From Hohaiivirga sp031546825 (lineage in GTDB: Bacteria > Pseudomonadota > Alphaproteobacteria > Rhizobiales > Beijerinckiaceae), in assembly GCA_031546825.1 (NCBI GenBank), contig JAVBJU010000009.1, positions 17,687 to 81,686 of the forward strand: a stretch of DNA of 64,000 bases. The letters run 5' to 3'. Both the position numbers and the translations under genes were made by a program. Below the pieces are notes generated by a model. The model was not told where the DNA came from. It ran no database searches and was given only the letters and a program-made list of their open reading frames with translations. Of the stretch, positions 53,791 to 63,958 are shown piece by piece; position 1 is the stretch's first letter, and each line of letters starts with the position of its first letter.

Positions 53791-53852
53791 ATCCCTGTTC
53801 CGGCGGAGAGGCGGTGAGGTCTCTCCGGGCAGGGATGTTTGTTCCTTTTTCC
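53791..53852 (+). promoter_or_regulatory. Structured leader / possible attenuator upstream of alaS
   Basis: CATCCCTG (53791-53798) pairs with CAGGGATG (53831-53838), enclosing CCGGCGGAGAG with CTCTCCGGG, to give a long hairpin with a small bulge, followed by a T-rich stretch (TTTGTTCCTTTTTCC) ending just before the alaS start at 53867. It could terminate the brnQ transcript or regulate alaS by attenuation; which of these is not decidable from sequence. Confidence 0.5.
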
Positions 53853-53866
53853 AGGTTTGAAATTCC

Positions 53867-56509
<2,643 letters not shown>

Positions 56510-56523
56510 AAAACAAATTAAAA

Positions 56524-56554
56524 GGGAAGCAGATAAATCTCTGGTCTGCTTCCC
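56524..56554 (+). terminator. Hairpin after alaS
   Basis: Perfect 10-bp stem GGGAAGCAGA / TCTGCTTCCC with an 11-base loop, 15 bases after the alaS stop. No T run follows, so it is a probable but unproven terminator. Confidence 0.55.
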
Positions 56555-56608
56555 TGGTTAATCGGGGAGCGCAAGCACTGGTGGTAGCACCAGATTGCAG
56601 GAGGCACT

Positions 56609-57808
56609 TTGATAGCGCGACGGAAGGCTGGCTCATCACTGCGTCGGCGGCTTTATTGGGTTTTCGAGGATGGCTCTGACGGCCTCGTTTCGAGAACCGT
56701 GCGCGCGGTGCTGATTTCTCTGATCCTGCTATCAACGGCCACATCCGTGTCGGGGAGCATTCCCGAGATATTTCAGCGTTTCGGATGGCTTTTGCGCTGG
56801 TTTGATATCGGTGTCGGCATCCTTTTCACCGTGGAATATGCCTTGCGCCTGTGGGTTGCACCCGAACATCCGCCGTGGCGACGGTTACCGCCGTGGCAGG
56901 CGCGACGGCAATGGATGTTCAGCCGCGCGGCCATTCTCGATTTTCTCGCGGTGATGCCGTTTTACCTCGCTGTCTTCGAGGGCATTTCACTGCATTCCTT
57001 CGTCGTTCTGCGCCTGCTGCGTTTTCTCAAGTTGGTGCGCTATTCGGCGGGCCTCGCGAGTCTTGCCGATGCCGTGCGGCAGGAGCGCCATGCCCTGACG
57101 GGCTGCGCCGTTATCCTGTTTGGTCTTGTGCTGATGACGGCGTCAGCCATGTACAGCGCAGAGGGCATGATCCAGCCTGAAAAGTTCGGCACGATCCCGA
57201 AAGCCATGTATTGGTCGGTGATCACATTGACCACGGTAGGTTACGGAGACGCCACGCCGATCACGGCGATTGGCAAGTTGATCTCAGCTTTTACTGCTGT
57301 CGGTGGCCTGGTGATGCTGGCGCTGCCCGCCGGTATCATCGCCTCGGCGTTTTCCCTTGAGGTGCACCGCCGTGAGTTTGTGGTGAGCTGGGGCATGATC
57401 TCGAGCGTGCCGCTGTTTGCCGATCTCGACGCCTCGGAACTCTCCGCCATCATGGGCCGGATGCGTTCGCGCTCTTTTGAGGTGGGGGAGGAGATCGCGC
57501 GGCGTAATGCGCCCGTTGAATATATGTATTTCATCGTTTCCGGGCGTGTCAGTGCCACAATTGGCAGCCATTCGGGCGAGCTTTCCGATGGCGATTTTTT
57601 CGGGGAGATCGGCATTCTCGCCAAGACCCGGTGGTCCAGCACCGTGCGTGCATTGACCCGTTGCAAGCTGATGATGCTCAAGACCGAAGACCTGGAGCAC
57701 CTCATGCATACCTTGCCGCACATGGCCAGGAGCATCCGTAGTGCCGCGAGTGAGAAATCCGCATTGCTCAAATCACTACCAGATGACGAGCTGGATGGCC
57801 CGGCATGA
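56609..57808 (+). CDS. Six-span ion channel with C-terminal cyclic-nucleotide-binding domain (MlotiK1-like)
   Basis: Inner-membrane tetrameric channel subunit, 399 residues; start TTG 56609 behind GGAGG. Six spans with a voltage-sensor-like S4 (VVLRLLRFLKLVRYSAGL), pore helix and selectivity filter TLTTVGYGD (potassium), S6 (VGGLVMLALPAGIIASAFSLEV), then a cyclic-nucleotide-binding fold (about 270-385) with GRVSATIGSHSGELSDGDFFGEIGIL. In the phosphate-binding cassette the arginine expected at position +9 from the glutamate reads Trp (GEIGILAKTRWSSTV), with Arg one residue earlier, so ligand binding may be altered. Alone between alaS and a convergent secreted-protein gene. Confidence 0.92.
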   Translation: MIARRKAGSSLRRRLYWVFEDGSDGLVSRTVRAVLISLILLSTATSVSGSIPEIFQRFGWLLRWFDIGVGILFTVEYALRLWVAPEHPPWRRLPPWQARRQWMFSRAAILDFLAVMPFYLAVFEGISLHSFVVLRLLRFLKLVRYSAGLASLADAVRQERHALTGCAVILFGLVLMTASAMYSAEGMIQPEKFGTIPKAMYWSVITLTTVGYGDATPITAIGKLISAFTAVGGLVMLALPAGIIASAFSLEVHRREFVVSWGMISSVPLFADLDASELSAIMGRMRSRSFEVGEEIARRNAPVEYMYFIVSGRVSATIGSHSGELSDGDFFGEIGILAKTRWSSTVRALTRCKLMMLKTEDLEHLMHTLPHMARSIRSAASEKSALLKSLPDDELDGPA

Positions 57809-57817
57809 CGCCGGGCC
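57797..57817. other. Hairpin overlapping the channel gene stop
   Basis: GGCCCGGC / GCCGGGCC around the TGA at 57806, between two convergent genes. No T run; possible weak bidirectional terminator. Confidence 0.4.
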
Positions 57818-57827
57818 GATTGTCATA

Positions 57828-58286
57828 TCACTTGAATTTCACCACCAGAGCGTCTCCGCCCGCGGTGACTGCGAGGCCCTTTGAGTGGGCTGTCAGCCGC
57901 ATCACAACGCCGTGGTCGTTTTGCAGGGTCATCACGTCACTGCCCTTGTTCCCAGCGGTCGCACCCGCGCGGACCTGGCCGTAGACGCCTTCGAAATCAC
58001 TCATCTTGGCAAGGCGATAAACCGAACCCGTTGCATTCATCTTCGAAATGCCCAGCGAACCAAGACCCGCGCCGCCGATGGAGAAGGGATAAGCCTTGCC
58101 CTTGCAGTGCAGCACGCCGCTGCCGCCGCCACCGCCACCAATGACCGCCACGTTGACCGTCTCAATCGTCACCGAACAGGCGGCGCGTTCACGCGTCGTG
58201 CGGGCTTCCGCTGCGGGCGAGGCAAAGGTCGCGGCGATTAAACCGGCAGTGGCGAGGGAAGCGAATTTCATAAAATGAAAGCTCAT
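57828..58286 (-). CDS. Small glycine-rich secreted protein, unrecognised
   Basis: 152 residues from ATG 58286 (GGAGA 7 bases before); ATG 58271 is also possible. The N-terminus MKFASLATAGLIAATFASPAAEA is a signal peptide. The mature part has two cysteines that could form a disulphide (AACSVTIETV, VLHCKGKAYPF) around a run of six glycines (GGGGGGSG), then repeated beta-like segments (ISKMNATGSVYRLAKMSDFEGVYGQV, GVVMRLTAHSKGLAVTAGGDALVVKF). I do not recognise the family. It is convergent with the channel gene and separate from icd. Confidence 0.75.
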   Translation of the reverse strand: MSFHFMKFASLATAGLIAATFASPAAEARTTRERAACSVTIETVNVAVIGGGGGGSGVLHCKGKAYPFSIGGAGLGSLGISKMNATGSVYRLAKMSDFEGVYGQVRAGATAGNKGSDVMTLQNDHGVVMRLTAHSKGLAVTAGGDALVVKFK

Positions 58287-58610
58287 CGTGAAGTCTCCAT
58301 GGTCGTTAATCAAAAGGGAAAAATTGAAAATCGCGGGGATGCGACGGTGGGTGGATCTTGCATGATGCCAAAGCAACGCAACCGATCATATGCATGCATG
58401 ATGCTGAGGGTCCCGTTCGGTGGCGCATCGCGGGTTTTACGTGAAAACGGAGCGATGCTTTACGAGCCCGTCACATTGGCCCGACGAGAGAGTAACTAGG
58501 GGAATATATTGGCCTGACAACCCTATGAAGGTTTAGTTTCACGTTTTAAAAAGCAAAAGCCCGGCGTGAAAGCCGGGCTTTGTAAGGTTTTTTGTGAAGT
58601 GCATTGTAAA
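58287..58610. other. Intergenic region between secreted-protein gene and icd
   Basis: 324 bases with no credible gene. It holds the icd terminator (58551-58581) and must contain the promoter of the secreted-protein gene. The short plus-strand frame across it has no ribosome binding site or recognisable product. Confidence 0.5.
58551..58581 (-). terminator. Terminator after icd
   Basis: On the minus strand AAAGCCCGGC, loop TTTCAC, GCCGGGCTTT then TGCTTTTT, 30 bases past the icd stop. Confidence 0.85.
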
Positions 58611-59825
58611 TTATGCGGACATGGCCTTTTTGAGGTTTTCGTCGATCTTGTCGAGGAAGCCCATGGTCGAAAGCCACTTCTGGTCAGCGCCGACGAGAAG
58701 GGCGAGGTCCTTGGTCATGTGGCCCGCTTCCACCGTATCAACACACACCTTTTCCAGCGTGAGGGCGAAACGGCTCAGGGCGTCATTGCCATCAAGCTTG
58801 GCACGATGGGCAAGGCCCCGCGTCCAGGCAAAAATCGAGGCGATGGAATTGGTGGAGGTTTCCTTGCCCTGCTGGTGCTCGCGGTAGTGGCGGGTCACCG
58901 TGCCGTGGGCGGCTTCGGCTTCCACCGTATTGCCGTCCGGTGTCATCAGCACCGAGGTCATCAGGCCGAGTGAGCCGAACCCTTGAGCAACCGTGTCAGA
59001 CTGTACGTCTCCATCATAGTTCTTGCAGGCCCAGACATAGCCGCCCGACCACTTGAGGGCCGAGGCCACCATGTCGTCGATCAGGCGGTGCTCATAGGTG
59101 ATGCCCGCTGCCTTGAACTTTGCCGCGAATTCCGCGTCGAACACTTCCTGGAACAGATCCTTGAAGCGGCCGTCATAGGCTTTGAGAATGGTGTTCTTGG
59201 TCGAGAGATAAACCGGGAACTTGCGCGACAGGCCATAATTCATTGAGGCGCGTGCAAATTCGCGGATCGACTCGTCGAGGTTGTACATCGCCATGGCGAC
59301 ACCTGCGCCGGGGAACTTAAACACTTCCTTCTCGATCACCGTGCCGTCATCGCCTTCGAACTTGATGGTCATGCGGCCTTTGCCGGGGACCTTGAAGTCA
59401 GTGGCGCGATACTGATCGCCAAAGGCATGGCGACCGATGATGATCGGCTGGGTCCAGCCGGGTACCAGACGCGGCACGTTCTTGCAGATGATCGGTTCAC
59501 GGAAGATCACGCCGCCGAGGATGTTGCGGATGGTGCCATTGGGCGACTTCCACATATCCTTGAGATTGAACTCTTTCACACGCCCTTCATCCGGCGTGAT
59601 GGTGGCGCATTTGATGCCGACGCCATGCTTCTTGATGGCGTTGGCCGCATCAATCGTCACCTGATCGCTGGTGGCATCGCGGTGCTCAACGCCGAGATCG
59701 TAGTATTCGAGGTTGAGATCAAGATAGGGGTGGATCAGCTTGTCTTTGATCGCTTGCCAGATGATGCGAGTCATTTCGTCACCATCGAGATCAACGACAG
59801 GATTGGCGACCTTGATTTTTGCCAT
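58611..59825 (-). CDS. icd: NADP-dependent isocitrate dehydrogenase
   Basis: TCA cycle enzyme giving 2-oxoglutarate and NADPH; 404 residues, the homodimeric eukaryote-like type (about 405) rather than the E. coli type. Features are VVDLDGDEMTRIIWQAIKDKLI at the N-terminus, IKCATITPDEGRVKEF, SPNGTIRNILGGVIFREPI (substrate site serine), VQSDTVAQGFGSLGLMTSVL and AEAAHGTVTRHYREHQQGKETSTN for NADP binding. Own terminator downstream. Confidence 0.98.
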   Translation of the reverse strand: MAKIKVANPVVDLDGDEMTRIIWQAIKDKLIHPYLDLNLEYYDLGVEHRDATSDQVTIDAANAIKKHGVGIKCATITPDEGRVKEFNLKDMWKSPNGTIRNILGGVIFREPIICKNVPRLVPGWTQPIIIGRHAFGDQYRATDFKVPGKGRMTIKFEGDDGTVIEKEVFKFPGAGVAMAMYNLDESIREFARASMNYGLSRKFPVYLSTKNTILKAYDGRFKDLFQEVFDAEFAAKFKAAGITYEHRLIDDMVASALKWSGGYVWACKNYDGDVQSDTVAQGFGSLGLMTSVLMTPDGNTVEAEAAHGTVTRHYREHQQGKETSTNSIASIFAWTRGLAHRAKLDGNDALSRFALTLEKVCVDTVEAGHMTKDLALLVGADQKWLSTMGFLDKIDENLKKAMSA

Positions 59826-60077
59826 TGGACACCTCTTTAAATTTGGGCCAAAAACCGGGTTCGGCCATGTGTGTTCGTGTCTCGGCTAATAGCGCGACTA
59901 TCTGCTGCGAGAAAGGCGGCGCGGCTTGTGCTTTAGGCGGAGAAAAGCCAATATCTCCCGAAACGTAACGGTTTTTCCGGGCAGCAATCCATTGGCCATG
60001 TGCGAAAGCGCAACTATTAGTTCACGCCTCACAAAAGTTCGTGCCTGACGTGCCGGAATGGGATAAGAGGCAAACCC

Positions 60078-60851
60078 ATGCAAGTCATAAGCGAACCCGC
60101 AACCGTGCCCCAAACCGAGGCCCCCAAACCCGTCATTATTCTGGTCGGCCCCCAGATGGCCGAAAACATCGGCATGTGCGCCCGCGCAATGGCCAATTTC
60201 GGGCTGTCGGAGATGCGGCTTGTCGCGCCGCGCGGCGGGTGGCCGAAGAAGGGCGCGCGCTCGGCGGCGTCAGGTGCCGTGCATGTGCTTGAGCGCGCTA
60301 CATTGTTTGACACCGTCGATGAGGCCATTGCCGATCTCAACTTCGTCTTCGCCACTACCGCCCGGGAGCGGGGCCAGATGAAGCGGGTGATGGCACCGGA
60401 TCAGGCGGCGCAAAACATCTTTGAACGGGGCGGGCAGGGCCAGCGGGTCGGCATCATGTTTGGGCGAGAACGCACCGGGCTTGAGAACGACGAAGTCGCT
60501 CTGGCCGATGCCATCATCACTTTTCCGGTGGACCGCACTTTCTCCTCGCTCAATCTGGCGCAATCGGTTTTGCTGGTGGCCTATGAATGCCACCAGGTTT
60601 CCAGTGGTGCGGTGTTGCCGTTCGCGGGTGAACTGCTGACGCCGCCAGCGTCCAAGGAAATGATGCTCTCCTTTTTCGAATATGTCGAAGAACAGCTCGA
60701 TGCGGCCGGGTTTTACCCGGCAGACAAGAAGCCGACCATGAGCCGCAATATGCGCGATATCTTCGGTCGTATGGAGATGCGCGAGCAGGATGTGCGCACC
60801 CTTCGTGGTGCTTTGCGTGCCCTGGCGGAGGGGCGCGCACGAAAAACGTGA
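60078..60851 (+). CDS. trmJ: tRNA (cytidine/uridine-2'-O-)-methyltransferase TrmJ
   Basis: SPOUT-family SAM-dependent enzyme that 2'-O-methylates position 32 of certain tRNAs; 257 residues (E. coli 246). Motif 1 ILVGPQMAENIGMCARAM, motif 2 GIMFGRERTGLENDEVALAD, motif 3 SLNLAQSVLLVAYE form the trefoil knot and SAM site. The C-terminal helix region (EQLDAAGFYPADKKPTMSRNMRD) is the usual TrmJ tail. Divergent from icd. An earlier annotation as SpoU/LasT-like would be the same family. Confidence 0.94.
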   Translation: MQVISEPATVPQTEAPKPVIILVGPQMAENIGMCARAMANFGLSEMRLVAPRGGWPKKGARSAASGAVHVLERATLFDTVDEAIADLNFVFATTARERGQMKRVMAPDQAAQNIFERGGQGQRVGIMFGRERTGLENDEVALADAIITFPVDRTFSSLNLAQSVLLVAYECHQVSSGAVLPFAGELLTPPASKEMMLSFFEYVEEQLDAAGFYPADKKPTMSRNMRDIFGRMEMREQDVRTLRGALRALAEGRARKT

Positions 60852-60941
60852 CTGCGTCAAAAATAGAGATGGCATTTAAAAAGTGCCTCTCGTATTTGAG
60901 AGTTATATAAAGTGTTAGTAACGCTGCCAAACGGGGAAATC

Positions 60942-62138
60942 ATGCGCCGTCTTTCAATCTTTGCCGCCGTGCTTGCGATGCTCGCTCTGGGCACCGCCCA
61001 GGCTGCGGTGCCGCCCGGACAACCGGAGCAGGGGCCGGGGGGCAAGGATTATATGGAAGCCGAAGTGGTGAAGCGTGTGATCGGCACCGCTGAACAGCCG
61101 GTTTATATTTTCCATGGCAAGAGCACGCCGAAGCAAGCGCGACCAGTGGTGGTGTTTTTCCACTCATGGGGTGGCAATGATCCGCAGCATTTCGGCGGCT
61201 GGATCGAACATCTGGTTCGTAAGGGCAATGTGGTGATCTTCCCGCGTTTTCAGGAAGTGAACCGCACCCGGCCTGTCGATGCACCGGCCATCGCGGCCCG
61301 CATGGTGCGTGAGGCGCTGGCCGCGCTGGCCAATGACCGCGAGGCGCGTCCCGATATCGCCCAAGTGAGCTATGTCGGCTATCTTGCGGGCTCCATCATC
61401 GCGCTTGATGTGGCGGCGGAAGGCGGGACGGACCTGCCGCAACCGAAATTGATCCTGTGCCTGATGCCGGGTGGCATTGCCAAGGATGCCGAAGACCGTG
61501 GCATCAAGCTCGCCGACCTTTCCAAGTTGAAGCCGTCGACCATGCTGCTGGTGATGAATGGCGATCAGGAGCACGCCCCGGCGGACCGCACGGGTCGGCT
61601 GATCTTCACCGAGGCCTCGGCAATCCCCAATTCCAACAAGCTGTTCATGCGCGTCGCCTCCGACCGCCACGGTTACCCGACATTGTCGGCCAGCCTGGTT
61701 TCACCGGGCTCGAGCAAGGCCGAATACGCCACCGATAAAATTCCGTTGCCGCCGTCTGCCATGCCCCAGGATGCTTCGAAGCCCGCAGGCAAACGCAACC
61801 CCGCTCGCAATAGCGCCGCGCACAAGGCGTTGGGTGATGCTGCACTCACCGGCTCGCAACACACACTGAGCGCCATGCTGAGCGGTAACCTCACCGATTC
61901 CGTTGATTATCGCGGCTTCTGGAAAACCCTGGATCTCGCCATCGAAACCGCTGCGGCGGGCCGTGATGCGCTTGCCCTCAAGGGCAACCCGGCGCTTGCC
62001 GATATGGGCAGCTGGAGCGATGGCTGGCCGGTGCGCCGCATCAGTGCGGAAACGCCAAAAGATGTGGTGCCGGAACCCGTCGTTGCCGAGCCGGAGCCCG
62101 CGCCCGTCAAGACCAAGCCGGGTCGGCGTCGCCGCTGA
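60942..62138 (+). CDS. Secreted alpha/beta-hydrolase-like protein lacking the nucleophile serine
   Basis: 398 residues from ATG 60942, chosen for the signal peptide MRRLSIFAAVLAMLALGTAQA; ATG/TTG codons upstream give no leader. The fold is suggested by VYIFHGKSTPKQARPVVVFFHSWGGNDPQHFGGWIEHLV (oxyanion HSWGG) and by the strand-helix IAQVSYVGYLAGSIIALDVAAEG, where the normal G-x-S-x-G elbow reads G-Y-L-A-G. The serine at +1 (GS) is off position. Other parts: LLVMNGDQEHAPADRTG, ASDRHGYPTL and a Pro/Lys/Arg-rich tail (EPEPAPVKTKPGRRRR). Probably a binding protein or atypical enzyme. Confidence 0.8.
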   Translation: MRRLSIFAAVLAMLALGTAQAAVPPGQPEQGPGGKDYMEAEVVKRVIGTAEQPVYIFHGKSTPKQARPVVVFFHSWGGNDPQHFGGWIEHLVRKGNVVIFPRFQEVNRTRPVDAPAIAARMVREALAALANDREARPDIAQVSYVGYLAGSIIALDVAAEGGTDLPQPKLILCLMPGGIAKDAEDRGIKLADLSKLKPSTMLLVMNGDQEHAPADRTGRLIFTEASAIPNSNKLFMRVASDRHGYPTLSASLVSPGSSKAEYATDKIPLPPSAMPQDASKPAGKRNPARNSAAHKALGDAALTGSQHTLSAMLSGNLTDSVDYRGFWKTLDLAIETAAAGRDALALKGNPALADMGSWSDGWPVRRISAETPKDVVPEPVVAEPEPAPVKTKPGRRRR

Positions 62139-62226
62139 AAAAGCCACGTTCCCTTAACTGAGTGTGGGTTAATCTGCCTGTTGTCCGCATGCGGGCAGGG
62201 CGGCACTCTGTTTTTTCACGGTTTCA

Positions 62227-63108
62227 ATGATGCAATACGATCTGATGGCGGGCGCAATGGTTGCGCCGGTTGTGGTGCCAAAACGGGCGCCCACCATTCT
62301 GGTGTTCGATTCTGGCCTCGGCGGCCTGACGGTCCATGCTGAAATCGTCAAGCAGCGACCTGATGCGCGTTTTGTTTATGCGGCGGATGACGCGGGCTTC
62401 CCCTATGGGCGGCTCAGCGAAACGGCGCTGGTGAACCGCGTCGTGGCGGTTATGGAGCGCCTCATCGCCCTGCACGCGCCCGATCTCGTGGTCATTGCCT
62501 GCAACACCGCTTCCACGCTGGTATTGCCGCATTTGCGGCGGCGCTTTGCCGTGCCGTTCGTTGGCACGGTGCCTGCCATCAAACCCGCCGCCATGCTGAC
62601 CAAAAGCCGCCGCATCAGCGTTCTGGCCACCCCCGGCACGGTTGCGCGCGATTATACCCGTGATCTGATCGCCAGCTATGCCGCCGGGTGCGATGTGGAA
62701 CTCATCGGCTCAACCCAGCTTGCCAGTCTGGCAGAAGCCGAATTGCGCGGAGCACCGGTGGCGGATGAGGCGATTACTGCGGAACTTTCGCCGTGTTTCA
62801 TTGACCGCGATGGGCGTAAAACCGATGTGGTGGTGCTCGCCTGCACCCATTATCCGCTGCTTGCCGCGCGTTTCCGGGCCTTGGCTCCGTGGCCGGTGCA
62901 ATGGATTGATCCCGCGCCCGCCATTGCCCGCCGCGTGGTGCAACTCATCGGCGGGCCGGGGACGGAACCCTTGGTCGACGCGGAAGCCATCGCGGTTTTT
63001 ACTGGCGGCATGGTTCTTGAAGCGGCACTCATGGCGGCACTCGCCGCCCGCGGTTTACCCAAGGTGCAGTTTGAAGCGATGTCCCTTGCCCCGGAAAACG
63101 CCGGATAG
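62227..63108 (+). CDS. murI: Glutamate racemase
   Basis: Cofactor-independent racemase supplying D-glutamate for peptidoglycan; 293 residues (slightly long at the N-terminus; later ATGs at 62245 or 62257 could be the true start). Catalytic cysteines are in VVIACNTAST and VLACTHYPLL; LVFDSGLGGLTVHAEIV and DDAGFPYGRLSE are the substrate and conserved loops. It is followed by the rpsD leader. Confidence 0.96.
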   Translation: MMQYDLMAGAMVAPVVVPKRAPTILVFDSGLGGLTVHAEIVKQRPDARFVYAADDAGFPYGRLSETALVNRVVAVMERLIALHAPDLVVIACNTASTLVLPHLRRRFAVPFVGTVPAIKPAAMLTKSRRISVLATPGTVARDYTRDLIASYAAGCDVELIGSTQLASLAEAELRGAPVADEAITAELSPCFIDRDGRKTDVVVLACTHYPLLAARFRALAPWPVQWIDPAPAIARRVVQLIGGPGTEPLVDAEAIAVFTGGMVLEAALMAALAARGLPKVQFEAMSLAPENAG

Positions 63109-63110
63109 CG

Positions 63111-63139
63111 TTGACAAGGCTGCTGTTCCTCTTTATGGA
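63111..63139 (+). promoter_or_regulatory. Sigma-70-type promoter for rpsD
   Basis: TTGACA (63111-63116), 17-base spacer, TATGGA (63134-63139), just after the murI stop. Expected start of transcription near 63146, immediately before a terminator-like hairpin. Confidence 0.75.
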
Positions 63140-63148
63140 AACCCTTAT

Positions 63149-63230
63149 CGCGCGGTCAGTTGATGGCCGCGTGAGCTTTTTTACGCACCCGTGCCACCCG
63201 GTTTGCGCCGGTGGCTGTCGCCCCTTCGGG
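63149..63230 (+). promoter_or_regulatory. Structured rpsD leader with early terminator-like hairpin
   Basis: CGCGCGGTC (63149-63157) pairs with GGCCGCGTG (63165-63173) and is followed by six T (63177-63182), a full terminator layout. Two further hairpins follow: GCCACC/GGTGGC (63193-63214) and a CCCC-TTCG-GGGG tetraloop (63220-63231). It could end murI transcription, or attenuate the rpsD transcript if the promoter at 63111 is used. Confidence 0.55.
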
Positions 63231-63286
63231 GAGCAGGAGGGCGCGTTCCTCAAAAGCAACCCTTTTGAAACGTAAGAGGAATCGCG

Positions 63287-63904
63287 ATGTCAAAACGCAT
63301 CCAGGCGAAACACAAGATTGATCGCCGCTTGGGCCAGAACATTTGGGGCCGCCCGAAGAGCCCCGTCAATAAACGTGAATACGGTCCCGGTCAGCATGGC
63401 CAGCGCCGCAAGGGCAAGCTTTCCGATTTCGGAACGCAGCTCCGCGCCAAGCAGAAGCTGAAGGGCTACTACGCCAACATCACCGAGAAGCAGTTCCGTC
63501 GTACCTACGGCGAAGCCACCCGCATGAAGGGCGATTCCGGCGAGAACCTCATCGGCTTGCTCGAGCGTCGTCTCGACGCGGTTGTCTACCGCGCCAAGTT
63601 CGTGTCGACCCCGTTCGCCGCGCGCCAGTTCATCAACCACGGCCACATCAAGGTCAATGGTCGCCGCGTCAACATTCCGAGCTTCCAGGTGAAGCCGGGT
63701 GACATGATCGAGGTCAAGGAAGCCTCGAAGCAGCTCGAAATCGTGCTGGTTGCCAACCAGCTCGCCGAGCGCGATGTGCCCGACTACATCGAAGTCGATC
63801 ACCACAAGCAGACCGCCAAATACAACCGCGTGCCGAGCCTCTCCGAGGTTCCGTATCCGGTGCAGATGGAACCGAACCTGGTGGTCGAGTTCTACAGCCG
63901 GTAA
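63287..63904 (+). CDS. rpsD: 30S ribosomal protein S4
   Basis: Primary 16S rRNA-binding protein and assembly initiator, 205 residues. N-terminal MSKRIQAKHKIDRRLGQNIWGR, the GQHGQRRKGKLSDFGTQLRAKQKLK block, and the S4 RNA-binding domain (ENLIGLLERRLDAVVYRAKF, ARQFINHGHIKVNGRRVNIPS). The cysteine zinc finger of some S4 proteins is absent. Start ATG is preceded by AGAGGA. Confidence 0.99.
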   Translation: MSKRIQAKHKIDRRLGQNIWGRPKSPVNKREYGPGQHGQRRKGKLSDFGTQLRAKQKLKGYYANITEKQFRRTYGEATRMKGDSGENLIGLLERRLDAVVYRAKFVSTPFAARQFINHGHIKVNGRRVNIPSFQVKPGDMIEVKEASKQLEIVLVANQLAERDVPDYIEVDHHKQTAKYNRVPSLSEVPYPVQMEPNLVVEFYSR

Positions 63905-63927
63905 AAGCCGCGCTGTTTGGCAGGGCT

Positions 63928-63945
63928 GGGGCGGACGGCCGCCCC
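63928..63945. other. Hairpin between rpsD and the convergent partial gene
   Basis: GGGGCGG, loop ACGG, CCGCCCC, 24 bases after the rpsD stop. No T run; possible bidirectional terminator. Confidence 0.4.
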
Positions 63946-63958
63946 TGCATCCGACAGA

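Noticed and set aside
62154..62171. TTAA direct repeat before murI as a CtrA site
   Set aside because: The half-sites are 11 bases apart, far from the required 7.
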